DNA from: Maribellus sediminis | GTDB lineage: Bacteria; Bacteroidota; Bacteroidia; Bacteroidales; Prolixibacteraceae | Direction of reading: 5' to 3' | Length of the DNA stretch: 64,000 nucleotides | Assembly (NCBI RefSeq): GCF_011799805.1 | Contig: NZ_WXUB01000004.1 | Coordinates: forward strand, 186,001-250,000 | Part shown: positions 21,385-29,635 of the stretch, one piece after another | Position numbering within the stretch: position 1 is the stretch's first letter | Layout of the letters: each line of letters starts with the position of its first letter | The notes under the pieces: model-generated | Told to the model about the DNA's origin: nothing | The model's input: only the letters and a program-made list of their open reading frames with translations | Database searches by the model: none | Translations under genes and position numbers: made by a program

Positions 21385-22632
21385 ATGGAACTAGGAAAAT
21401 ACAGTTTTGGAGTGGGCGACCGCTTCAATCACGAAGGCGAAGCTCAACTCAGTGCACTCATCACTGCCACTTCTGAGGGAGTGGAAATTACACCCGTTTG
21501 GAACAAATCGAATCGCGAACACCAGATTGTTCATTCAGTACCTGAAGGTACCCGAATTGAAGCAGATGCTGCTGTGAAAAAATTAGGTTGGGAAGGCCCG
21601 TATTGTGTTGATGCCGACCATATCAACCTTTCCAATGTTGATCGCTTTATCGAACACTGCGATTTTTTCACCCTGGATGTAGCCATGTATATTGGTAACG
21701 ACAGCTCAGCTGAAGATGTGGCTGCTTTTAAAAAGTCGTGCGAAGTATTTGGCGGTAAGGTCGAGATTCCGGGAATTGATGAACCGATTGTTGTTACCGA
21801 TGAACTTTTAAACGAAGTTGCCAAGAAATTTCTTGCTGCCGTAAAAGAGGCAGGAAAAATATACAGTCATATTGAAGCCGCTAAAGGCAAAGGCAATTTC
21901 GTAACCGAAGTTTCAATGGACGAAGTGGAGTCGCCACAAACTCCGGTGGATATGTTCTTTATCCTGAAAATGATTGCCGACGAAAAAATTCCGGCTCAAA
22001 CCATCGCACCTAAGTTTACAGGTCGTTTTAATAAAGGTGTTGATTATGTTGGCGATGCAGTTCAGTTTGCCAAAGAATTTGAACAGGATCTGATGGTGAT
22101 TGATTATGCCGTTAAAAACTTTGGACTGCCTGCCGACCTGAAACTGAGTGTTCACTCGGGTTCCGATAAATTCACCATTTACCCGATCATGGCCGAGATC
22201 ATTCAAAAGCATGATAAAGGACTTCATGTAAAAACCGCCGGAACTACCTGGCTGGAAGAAGTAATCGGTTTGGCGATTTCGGGTGACGAAGGTTTGGCAG
22301 TTGCCAAGGACATTTATAAAAAAGCTTTGAGCCGTAAAGACGAATTGTGCGGGCCTTATGCCGATGTAATCGATATCGACGACAGCAAGCTTCCTTCAGT
22401 TGAAGAAGTGGAAAGCTGGTCGGGCGAAAAATTCGGAAATACACTGCGTCATATTCCCGGACACCCGGATTATAACCCGAATTTCCGTCAGCTGATCCAT
22501 GTGGGTTACAAAGTAGCTGCCGAACTGGGTGAAACTTACACCGACCTACTAAAAAAGAATGCTGAAGTAATTGGTGGCTGTGTAGAAGAGAACATTTACG
22601 AGCGTCATTTAAAAAGATTATTCAACCTATAA
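21385..22632 (+). CDS. uxaE: Tagaturonate/fructuronate epimerase UxaE
   Basis: A 415-residue protein matching the UxaE family, metal-dependent C4 epimerases first described in Thermotoga that convert D-tagaturonate to D-fructuronate. Recognisable segments are KYSFGVGDRF at the start, VDADHINL near residue 75, FTLDVAMYIG near 95, APKFTGRFNKGVDY near 215 and HSGSDKFTIYP near 260. It lets galacturonate enter the glucuronate branch without tagaturonate reductase and altronate dehydratase. Its place directly before uxaC, with KDG kinase and aldolase behind, agrees. It opens the operon after a 208-base leader region with a promoter/operator candidate. Confidence 0.85.
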   Translation: MELGKYSFGVGDRFNHEGEAQLSALITATSEGVEITPVWNKSNREHQIVHSVPEGTRIEADAAVKKLGWEGPYCVDADHINLSNVDRFIEHCDFFTLDVAMYIGNDSSAEDVAAFKKSCEVFGGKVEIPGIDEPIVVTDELLNEVAKKFLAAVKEAGKIYSHIEAAKGKGNFVTEVSMDEVESPQTPVDMFFILKMIADEKIPAQTIAPKFTGRFNKGVDYVGDAVQFAKEFEQDLMVIDYAVKNFGLPADLKLSVHSGSDKFTIYPIMAEIIQKHDKGLHVKTAGTTWLEEVIGLAISGDEGLAVAKDIYKKALSRKDELCGPYADVIDIDDSKLPSVEEVESWSGEKFGNTLRHIPGHPDYNPNFRQLIHVGYKVAAELGETYTDLLKKNAEVIGGCVEENIYERHLKRLFNL

Positions 22633-22713
22633 TTAAAAAATAGCGGCCTTTGGTTTTTATATTTTTTGCCTGAAATTACCATTTGTCAGGTCGCAATTCC
22701 AAAAACAATTGAC

Positions 22714-24114
22714 ATGAAAGCATTTATGGATAAGGATTTTCTTTTGCAAACCGATGTTGCAAAGGAATTATACCATAATCATGCGGCTAAAATGCCGATT
22801 TTTGATTATCACTGTCACATCAATCCAAAAGAGATAGCCGAGGACAAGCAGTTCAATAATATAACCGAAATCTGGTTGTACGGCGACCATTACAAATGGC
22901 GTGGAATGCGCACCAACGGTGTTGATGAACGCTACATTACCGGCGATGCCAGCGACTGGGAGAAATTTGAAAAGTGGGCAGAAACAGTGCCGAATACATT
23001 GAGAAATCCACTGTATCACTGGACGCACCTGGAACTGAAACGTTTCTTTGGCGTTGAAAAACTGCTGAGCCCGGAAACCGCAAAAGAAATTTGGGATGAA
23101 TGTAACGCTAAGTTACAGACACCTGAATATTCGTGTCGCGGCATTATTAAAATGGCGAATGTGCACACCATTTGTACAACGGACGATCCGATTGATTCAC
23201 TGGAATATCACCGTGCCATTAAAGCCGATGGTTTTGAAACTAAAGTTCTTCCGGCATGGCGACCTGATAAAGCCATGGCAGTGGAAAATACCAAAGCGTA
23301 CAACGAATACATCAATAAACTGGAAGAAGCTGCCAGCATGAATATTTCTTCGTTTGAAGATTTGATGGCTGCGCTGGATAATCGTCATCAGTTTTTCCAC
23401 GACAACGGTTGTCGCTTGAGCGACCACGGACTTGAAACCATAATTGCCGAAGATTATTCAGCTGCTGAAATTGAGCAGGTATTTGCCAAGATCAGGGGAG
23501 GAGCAGATTTGGATAAAGCCGAAATCATGAAATTCCAGTCGGCCATGTTGTACGAATTTGGAATTATGGATCATTCGCGTGGTTGGACTCAACAATTTCA
23601 TATTGGAGCATTGAGGAACAACAACACGCGCTTGTTCAATAAACTTGGTCCGGATACGGGTTTTGATTCAATCGGTGACTTTGAAATCGCCCGCCCTTTG
23701 TCGAAATTATTGAATCGACTTGATCTGGAAGACCGGCTCAGCAAGACCATTTTGTACAACCTTAATCCGCGCGACAACGAATTGATCGCCACGATGATCG
23801 GTAACTTTCAGGATGGTTCTGTTCCCGGGAAAATGCAGTTTGGATCGGGCTGGTGGTTCCTCGACCAGAAGGACGGAATGGAGAAACAGATGAATTCACT
23901 TTCAGCGCTTGGTCTTTTGAGTCGTTTTATTGGAATGTTAACGGATTCGAGAAGTTTTTTATCGTACACACGTCACGAATATTTCAGGAGAACACTTTGT
24001 AATTTAATAGGTAACGATGTAGAAAACGGGGAAATTCCTTACGATATGAATTTGTTGGGAAACATGGTTGAAAACATCAGTTTCAATAACGCAAAAGAGT
24101 ATTTTAAGTTTTAG
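22714..24114 (+). CDS. uxaC: Glucuronate/galacturonate isomerase UxaC
   Basis: A 466-residue uronate isomerase, the family's usual length when started at the ATG at 22714 rather than an upstream TTG. The metal site HCH lies in FDYHCHINPKEIAED (about residues 30-44); other family blocks are LKRFFGVEKLL, QFHIGALRNNNTRLF and GSGWWFLDQKDGM. It converts D-glucuronate to D-fructuronate and D-galacturonate to D-tagaturonate in the cytoplasm, just upstream of the UxaE step. It follows uxaE by 81 bases with no terminator between. Confidence 0.95.
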   Translation: MKAFMDKDFLLQTDVAKELYHNHAAKMPIFDYHCHINPKEIAEDKQFNNITEIWLYGDHYKWRGMRTNGVDERYITGDASDWEKFEKWAETVPNTLRNPLYHWTHLELKRFFGVEKLLSPETAKEIWDECNAKLQTPEYSCRGIIKMANVHTICTTDDPIDSLEYHRAIKADGFETKVLPAWRPDKAMAVENTKAYNEYINKLEEAASMNISSFEDLMAALDNRHQFFHDNGCRLSDHGLETIIAEDYSAAEIEQVFAKIRGGADLDKAEIMKFQSAMLYEFGIMDHSRGWTQQFHIGALRNNNTRLFNKLGPDTGFDSIGDFEIARPLSKLLNRLDLEDRLSKTILYNLNPRDNELIATMIGNFQDGSVPGKMQFGSGWWFLDQKDGMEKQMNSLSALGLLSRFIGMLTDSRSFLSYTRHEYFRRTLCNLIGNDVENGEIPYDMNLLGNMVENISFNNAKEYFKF

Positions 24115-24166
24115 TAAATAAGCTTAGTCTGTTGACTGGTTAAAGCACAGATTTGTATCGAACTGC

Positions 24167-24186
24167 TATTTTTGCAATCGATTGCA
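24167..24186 (+). promoter_or_regulatory. Internal promoter with perfect 14-bp palindromic operator before kdgK
   Basis: TATTTTTG (24167-24174) is a perfect -7 match. It overlaps TGCAATCGATTGCA (24173-24186), a perfect 14-bp palindrome with the central CG typical of LacI-family operators. The overlap implies repression of a second start inside the operon, 21-40 bases before kdgK. No -33 TTG is at the right distance. The palindrome differs from the dyad before uxaE. Confidence 0.6.
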
Positions 24187-24206
24187 TAAATTTTAAAAAC
24201 TGAATC

Positions 24207-25307
24207 ATGGCCAAAATGAACATTAAATCGAAATCGGAATGCACTTATGATTGCATTTCTCTTGGTGAAGTTATGCTACGACTTGATCCGGGTGAAGGCC
24301 GCATACGCACCACCCGTCAGTTCAGGGCATGGGAAGGAGGAGGAGAATACAACGTTTCCCGTGGTCTCAGAAGATGTTTCGGAAAGAAAACAGCTATTAT
24401 AACAGCGCTGGCTGACAATGAAGTTGGCGCATTAATTGAAGACTTTATGCTTCAGGGCGGACTGGACACCCAATTTGTGAAGTGGGTGGACTATGATGGT
24501 TGTGGACGTACAGTTCGTAACGGATTAAATTTCACCGAAAGAGGTTTTGGTATTCGCGGCGCAAAAGGTGTTTCCGACCGCGGAAATACGGCAGCGTCGC
24601 AATTAAAACCGGGTGATATCGACTGGGAATATATTTTCGGAACACTGGGAGTTCGCTGGATGCACACCGGTGGTATTTTCGCGGCACTCTCTGAAACAGC
24701 AGCAGAAACGGTTATCGAGGCGGTTAAAATTGCCAAAAAGTACGGCACAATTGTTTCATACGACTTAAACTACCGTCCATCGCTTTGGAAAGCCATTGGG
24801 GGGGAAGCAAAAGCGCAGGAAGTAAACCGCGAGATTGCCAAATACGTGGATGTGATGATCGGTAACGAAGAAGATTTCACAGCTTGTTTAGGACTGGAAG
24901 TTAAAGGTAACGATGAGAACCTGAAAGAACTGGATTTGTCAGGTTATAAAAGCATGATCGAGAGTGCGACTAAAGAATTTCCGAACTTTCAGGCGATTGC
25001 AACCACATTGCGTACCGTTAAAACAGCAACAGTAAATTCGTGGGGTGCAATCTGTTATTACGAAGGTAAAATTCATGAAGCGCAACATCGCGAAGATCTG
25101 GAGATCATGGACCGCGTTGGTGGTGGCGACAGTTTTGCATCAGGTTTAATTTACGGTTTCCTTGAGTTTAACGATGGAGCCTTAGCCGTGGAATATGGCG
25201 CTGCGCACGGCGCATTGGCAATGACTACTCCGGGCGATACAACCATGGCTACTTTATCGGAAGTGGAAAAAATAATCGGTGGCGGAAGCGCACGGGTTGA
25301 CCGGTAG
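24207..25307 (+). CDS. kdgK: 2-keto-3-deoxygluconate kinase (PfkB family)
   Basis: A 366-residue ribokinase-fold sugar kinase that phosphorylates KDG to KDPG. It opens with ISLGEVMLRLDPGEGRIRT and WEGGGEYNVSRGL, as KDG kinases do, and has the C-terminal PfkB signature DRVGGGDSFASGL (about 299-311) with the catalytic Asp. It is somewhat longer than the 310-340 residues common in the family. It sits between uxaC and kdgA in the hexuronate operon, behind its own promoter/operator candidate. Confidence 0.92.
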   Translation: MAKMNIKSKSECTYDCISLGEVMLRLDPGEGRIRTTRQFRAWEGGGEYNVSRGLRRCFGKKTAIITALADNEVGALIEDFMLQGGLDTQFVKWVDYDGCGRTVRNGLNFTERGFGIRGAKGVSDRGNTAASQLKPGDIDWEYIFGTLGVRWMHTGGIFAALSETAAETVIEAVKIAKKYGTIVSYDLNYRPSLWKAIGGEAKAQEVNREIAKYVDVMIGNEEDFTACLGLEVKGNDENLKELDLSGYKSMIESATKEFPNFQAIATTLRTVKTATVNSWGAICYYEGKIHEAQHREDLEIMDRVGGGDSFASGLIYGFLEFNDGALAVEYGAAHGALAMTTPGDTTMATLSEVEKIIGGGSARVDR

Positions 25308-25396
25308 AGAATGCAAAAGTAAAATGTAGAAAGGCAAAAAATTGAACTCAGGGAATTATCCCGGGGATCAAAAATGAAAGAAGAAGAACGTTCCAT

Positions 25397-25518
25397 AATC
25401 CCGTAAGGATTAGATTTTGGTAGCCCTTCCGATAGGGACGGGGATAAATGAGGCGAATAAAAAGCGGCGCATCCGGAAAAGCAATTTGAAAATGTATCGT
25501 TGCATGCGCCGAAAAGAT
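25397..25518. repeat. Intergenic 121-bp direct repeat, copy 1
   Basis: First of two near-identical copies between kdgK and kdgA. It starts with a hairpin (AATCCC-GTA-AGGATT, one mismatch in this copy) and ends with GCATGCGCCG. GGCGCAT and ATGCGCC, about 36 bases apart near the 3' side, can pair. It resembles a REP-type extragenic element rather than a gene; the reading frames through it carry no recognisable protein. Confidence 0.85.
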
Positions 25519-25544
25519 GAAAAGTTGCTTTGACAACGAGCTTC

Positions 25545-25665
25545 AATCCCGTAGGGATTAGATTTTGGTAGCCTGTCCGATAGGGCGGGGATAAAAGAGG
25601 CGAATAAAAGGGGCGCATCCGTAAAAGCAGTTTGAAAATGTATCGTTGCATGCGCCGAAATGATG
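25545..25665. repeat. Intergenic 121-bp direct repeat, copy 2
   Basis: Second copy, separated from the first by 26 bases. Its opening hairpin is perfect (AATCCC-GTA-GGGATT), and the GGCGCAT/ATGCGCC pair is kept. The rest of the 523-base gap (25666-25830) has a segment with TTGTCCCC...GCGGGGACAA that can also pair, but no gene was seen. The arrays may act as an mRNA processing or stability point between kdgK and kdgA. Confidence 0.85.
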
Positions 25666-25830
25666 GATCGTTGATCAAAGAAAAACGTTCTAAAGATAGT
25701 TTGGGGAGAAAGAAAAGCACCCCCTGAATTTTTGCAGGCAAAAATTCTTGTCCCCCTTTCAGCGGGGACAAAGGCTACTTGGTAGCGGAGTGGTTGAAAA
25801 GAAAAGTAAAACTGAATCAAGAATAAAAAG

Positions 25831-26502
25831 ATGGCAAGATTTTCAAGAATAGATGTGGCGTTAACAATGAAAGAAACCGGAATGGTTCCGGTGTTCTACC
25901 ATGCAGACGCAGAAGTGTGTAAAAATGTGGTAAAAGCTTGTTACGATGGTGGCGTTCGTTTATTCGAATTCACTAACCGTGGCGATTTTGCCATCGAAGT
26001 TTTTACCGAAGTAACCAAGTGGGCCGCGAAGGAATGCCCGGAAATGATAATGGGCGTTGGCTCCATAATCGATGAAGCTACAGCAGCTTTGTACATTGCA
26101 AATGGTGCAAACTTTATTGTTTCCCCGCTTATTGACGAAGGAACCGCAAAAGTGTGTAACAAGCGTAAAATTGCCTGGAGTCCGGGTTGTGGCTCGGTAA
26201 CCGAAATTGGCCGTGCTCATGAACTTGGGGCCGAAGTAGTTAAAATCTTCCCCGGTTCGCAGGTCGGTGGTCCAGGCTTTGTTAAGGCAGTAAAAGGACC
26301 AATGCCATGGGCCAGCATTATGCCAACTGGTGGCGTTTCGCCCGATGAGGCTAACCTTAAACTATGGTTCGATGCCGGAGTAACCTGCGTTGGAATGGGA
26401 TCGCAATTATTCCCGAAAGATGTGCTGACCGAAAAAAATTATGGTTACATTACCGAAAAATGTGCCTACGCACTCAACGTTATTAAAAGCTTCAGAAAGT
26501 GA
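25831..26502 (+). CDS. kdgA: KDPG/KHG aldolase
   Basis: A 223-residue class I aldolase cleaving KDPG to pyruvate and glyceraldehyde-3-phosphate. The Schiff-base lysine is in AEVVKIFPGS (about residues 130-139), the catalytic Glu in RLFEFTNRG (about 47-55), and GVGSI and MPTGGV complete the active site. It lies downstream of a 523-base repeat-bearing gap after kdgK and 34 bases before the TRAP binding-protein gene, so it is linked to uptake. Confidence 0.93.
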   Translation: MARFSRIDVALTMKETGMVPVFYHADAEVCKNVVKACYDGGVRLFEFTNRGDFAIEVFTEVTKWAAKECPEMIMGVGSIIDEATAALYIANGANFIVSPLIDEGTAKVCNKRKIAWSPGCGSVTEIGRAHELGAEVVKIFPGSQVGGPGFVKAVKGPMPWASIMPTGGVSPDEANLKLWFDAGVTCVGMGSQLFPKDVLTEKNYGYITEKCAYALNVIKSFRK

Positions 26503-26536
26503 AGCAACTATGCTGAAGACGATCAAACAAAATACT

Positions 26537-27520
26537 ATGATTAAGAACAAAACAAAGCTGCTTTTAGCCCTGTTGTTGCTGGTGCCATTTCTGGGATGTC
26601 GGCAAACAGATCATCATAAAGTGCTGAAACTGGCGCATGGCCTCGATCCTTCGCACCCTGTACATAAAGGAATGGTTTTTATGGCCGAGCGTTTGGCCGA
26701 AAAATCAAAAGGGCAACTTACTATTGATATTTATCCCAGCGGACAGTTGGGGTCGGAACAGCAATGTGTAGAGCTTTTACAGATTGGAAGTCTGGCAATT
26801 ACCAAGGTGTCGGCTGCGGTTATGGAAAGTTTTACGCCCAAATACAAAGCTTTGGGATTGCCTTATGTTTTTCGTTCGAAGGAACATTCGTTTAATGTAT
26901 TTGACGGCGAAATTGGAAAGGAATTGTTACTGGGAACCGAGGAGTTCTGGATTCGAGGCTTATGTTTTTACGATGCAGGATTTCGAAGCTTTTATACCAT
27001 TGATAAACCAATTATCACGCCCGACGACCTTAACGGCTTAAAATTGCGGGTTATGAAAAGCCAGTCGGCCATGGAAATGGTTCGGGCTTTGGGTGGTTCA
27101 CCAACGCCAATTTCGTGGGGCGAATTATACACAGCCTTGCAAAGTGGTGTGGTTGATGGTGCAGAGAATAATCCACCAAGTTTATACACATCGCATCATT
27201 ACGAGGTGTGTAAAGAATACTCGTTGGATGAGCATACCTGTGTTCCCGATGTTTTGATCATCAGTACAACTGTATGGAACAGCTTAAGTGAACAGGAACA
27301 GAAATGGTTGCAGGAAGCTGCTGACGAATCGGTGCCGGTTCAACGGAAATACTGGGATGAATCAGTTGAGGAATCCTTACGCGAAGTCCAAAAAGCAGGT
27401 GTTACCATTCACTATCCCGATAAAAAATTATTTGCAGATAAAGTACAGCCTCTGTTAGATAAATACCGACAGGATAAAGTGTTGGGCGATTTGCTTCGCA
27501 GAATTGAAGCCGTAAAATAA
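26537..27520 (+). CDS. dctP: TRAP transporter substrate-binding lipoprotein DctP
   Basis: A 327-residue solute-binding protein of the DctP family. A lipoprotein signal (MIKNKTKLLLALLLLVPFLGC, lipobox FLGC) sets the start at 26537 and suggests membrane anchoring. Family marks are the early LAHGLDPSHPVHKGM, the ligand-binding arginine region LNGLKLRVMKSQSAMEM and the ALQSGVVDGAENNPPS segment. Uronates are known TRAP ligands, and the operon's enzymes point to galacturonate/glucuronate as its cargo (inference). Confidence 0.9.
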   Translation: MIKNKTKLLLALLLLVPFLGCRQTDHHKVLKLAHGLDPSHPVHKGMVFMAERLAEKSKGQLTIDIYPSGQLGSEQQCVELLQIGSLAITKVSAAVMESFTPKYKALGLPYVFRSKEHSFNVFDGEIGKELLLGTEEFWIRGLCFYDAGFRSFYTIDKPIITPDDLNGLKLRVMKSQSAMEMVRALGGSPTPISWGELYTALQSGVVDGAENNPPSLYTSHHYEVCKEYSLDEHTCVPDVLIISTTVWNSLSEQEQKWLQEAADESVPVQRKYWDESVEESLREVQKAGVTIHYPDKKLFADKVQPLLDKYRQDKVLGDLLRRIEAVK

Positions 27521-27541
27521 CAACGAATCAAACTTATTAAA

Positions 27542-28006
27542 ATGACGCTAAGACAACGAATTGATAAAGTTATTGAAATTGTGCTGGTGGCCATCATGAG
27601 TATTTTGGTTATCGATGTGCTCTGGCAGGTTTTCAGCCGCTACGTACTTTCCGCACCTAGTTCGTTTACCGATGAACTTGCGGGTTTTCTGTTAATATGG
27701 GTAGGCTTACTTGGTGCTGCCTATGTTGCCGGAAAAAACGAACACCTGGCCATCGATCTGATGCTTCAAAAAATGAAAGGAGCAAAGCGCCGGCGGCTTC
27801 AAATTATTATAAATACCATTGTAGGCGTATTTGCCCTGTTCGTAATGGTAATTGGAGGTACCTGGCTTGTTTATACCCGTTTTTATCTCGGTGTAAAGTC
27901 GGCAGCACTGGCACTTCCCTTGGGCTATGTTTACCTTATTCTGCCTGTCAGTGGTTTACTTGTGATGTACTATGTAATCGATAATTCACTTAACCAAAAA
28001 GCTTAA
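27542..28006 (+). CDS. dctQ: TRAP transporter small permease DctQ
   Basis: A 154-residue membrane protein with four helices in the DctQ pattern: an N-terminal helix followed by WQVFSRYVLSAPSSFTDELAGFLLIW, AAYVAGKNEHLAIDL, then two further helices. It forms the membrane part of the Na+-coupled TRAP system together with DctM. It starts 21 bases after dctP and ends five bases before the dctM ATG. Confidence 0.92.
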   Translation: MTLRQRIDKVIEIVLVAIMSILVIDVLWQVFSRYVLSAPSSFTDELAGFLLIWVGLLGAAYVAGKNEHLAIDLMLQKMKGAKRRRLQIIINTIVGVFALFVMVIGGTWLVYTRFYLGVKSAALALPLGYVYLILPVSGLLVMYYVIDNSLNQKA

Positions 28007-28011
28007 GCACA

Positions 28012-29475
28012 ATGGAATTTCTTGGAGTAATAGTTCTGGTCGTTAGTTTTATATTCTTATTGGTGATTGGTGTTCCAATTGCTTTTAGTATCGGTATTTC
28101 AGGCATTCTTACCATGTTGGTTACCATTATGCCTGTTCCGGCAGCTACCACCTTTGCGCAGCGCATGGCAACAGGTCTCGATAGTTTTGCTCTGCTGGCC
28201 ATCCCTTTCTTTATACTGGCAGGCAATATAATGAACAAGGGCGGAATAGCCATTCGACTGATCGATTTTGCGCGGGTGATTGTTGGCCGCTGGCCTGCCG
28301 GGCTGGCTTTTGTAAATGTTTTTGCCAATATGTTATTCGGAGCTATTTCCGGATCGGCAGCAGCTTCGGCCTCTGCCATCGGAAGTATTATGATGCCTGA
28401 ACTCAATAAAGAAGGTTACGATAAGAACTTTAGTGCAGCGGTTAATATCACTTCTGCAACTACCGGTCTGTCCATTCCGCCAAGTAATATCCTAATTGTA
28501 TATTCACTTGCAAGTGGAGGTGTTTCCATAACAGCATTGTTCCTTGCAGGTTATGCCCCTGGTATACTTACCGGTTTGGGAATTATGGCCATGGCCCTTG
28601 CCATGTTTTCATATAAAAACTTTGGGGTGAAAGTGATGGTACGCAATGTCGCTAAGTTTTTCGCTGTTTTGGCAGCGCTTGCATTAATTATTGTTGGTAT
28701 GATCCAAGTGAAAACCGTTGTGTCGCCCTTAACCGCCAATTTAATTTATGGTGGCTTAGCCGCCGTTTTTCTGGGCATTTTTAGCTTTTACGCCAGCAAG
28801 CATAAGAACGGTGCAAAACGTGCCCTGAAAACCTTTTTACGGGCCTTGCCCAGTTTGTTGTTGCTGGTAATTGTTATTGGTGGTATTGTTGCCGGCTTTT
28901 TTACTGCAACCGAAGCTTCGGCTGTAGCTGTGCTTTATGCGCTGATACTGGCCTTTGTTTATCGCGAACTGAGCTGGAAAGACCTCCCGGATGTTATTCT
29001 GCGGTCGGTAAAAACAACGGCTTTTGTATTGCTTTTGGTAGCCACCTGTATTGGACTGTCGTGGATTATGGCCTACGAAAACATACCTCAAAATGTAAGC
29101 GAAGCACTCCTCACGTTGAGCGATAACAAATTCGTAATCCTCTTGATCATTAACCTGATCCTGCTGTTTGTCGGAGTGTTTATGGACATGACCCCGGCTG
29201 TATTAATCTTTACGCCAATATTCCTGCCTATCGTGACAAACCTCGGACTGGATCCCGTTCATTTCGGAATCATTATGGTATTGAACTTGAGCGTTGGTCT
29301 CGGTACTCCTCCGGTAGGATCGTTGCTCTTTATTGGCTGTAGTGTGAGCGAAGTGAAGATCGAAACAGTAATAAAACCATTATTGCCGATGTTCGTGGTA
29401 ATGATCGTTACCTTGCTGTTGGTTACTTATATACCCGAAATTTCGATGTGGCTCCCGGATAGCCTGGGATTCTGA
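28012..29475 (+). CDS. dctM: TRAP transporter large permease DctM, extended form
   Basis: A 487-residue permease, about 55 residues longer than a usual DctM (around 430). The N-half is standard (AIPFFILAGNIMNKGG, GAISGSAAASASAIGSIM, SATTGLSIPPSNILIVYS), as is the C-half (GFFTATEASAVAVLYAL, DMTPAVLIFTPIFLPI, GLGTPPVGSLLFIGC). The extra length lies at about residues 205-285 and appears to contain two additional membrane helices. It closes the hexuronate operon in front of a strong terminator. Confidence 0.92.
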   Translation: MEFLGVIVLVVSFIFLLVIGVPIAFSIGISGILTMLVTIMPVPAATTFAQRMATGLDSFALLAIPFFILAGNIMNKGGIAIRLIDFARVIVGRWPAGLAFVNVFANMLFGAISGSAAASASAIGSIMMPELNKEGYDKNFSAAVNITSATTGLSIPPSNILIVYSLASGGVSITALFLAGYAPGILTGLGIMAMALAMFSYKNFGVKVMVRNVAKFFAVLAALALIIVGMIQVKTVVSPLTANLIYGGLAAVFLGIFSFYASKHKNGAKRALKTFLRALPSLLLLVIVIGGIVAGFFTATEASAVAVLYALILAFVYRELSWKDLPDVILRSVKTTAFVLLLVATCIGLSWIMAYENIPQNVSEALLTLSDNKFVILLIINLILLFVGVFMDMTPAVLIFTPIFLPIVTNLGLDPVHFGIIMVLNLSVGLGTPPVGSLLFIGCSVSEVKIETVIKPLLPMFVVMIVTLLLVTYIPEISMWLPDSLGF

Positions 29476-29507
29476 TACAATAAAAAATAGTTTAAAGTGG
29501 GTAAGTG

Positions 29508-29549
29508 AAGAACCGGTCTGTTTACGACAGATCGGTTCTTTTCTTTTTC
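29508..29549 (+). terminator. Terminator of the hexuronate/TRAP operon
   Basis: The 14-bp stem pairs 29508-29521 with 29527-29540 (one G-U position), 5-base loop, then TTCTTTTTC, about 33 bases after the dctM stop. Confidence 0.88.
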
Positions 29550-29604
29550 AACGATGAAAATCTGTGCCTCAACGAAAAAATTCTTTTTGGCCGGTAGTTT
29601 ACTG

Positions 29605-29612
29605 TACATTTG
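29605..29612 (+). promoter_or_regulatory. -7 promoter element of the lipoprotein-LytS-LytTR operon
   Basis: TACATTTG, a perfect TAnnTTTG match, 24 bases before the lipoprotein ATG. A TTTG lies 15 bases upstream, closer than usual for -33. Confidence 0.5.
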
Positions 29613-29635
29613 GTTTGAACAAAAAATCGAACACA

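Noticed and set aside
25151-25771. A 206-codon minus-strand frame over the kdgK end and the repeat gap
   Set aside because: Its sequence is itself duplicated because it reads through the 121-bp repeats, and the rest is antisense to kdgK.
25308-25830. CRISPR array
   Set aside because: Only two long copies, no short regular spacers, no cas genes in the window.
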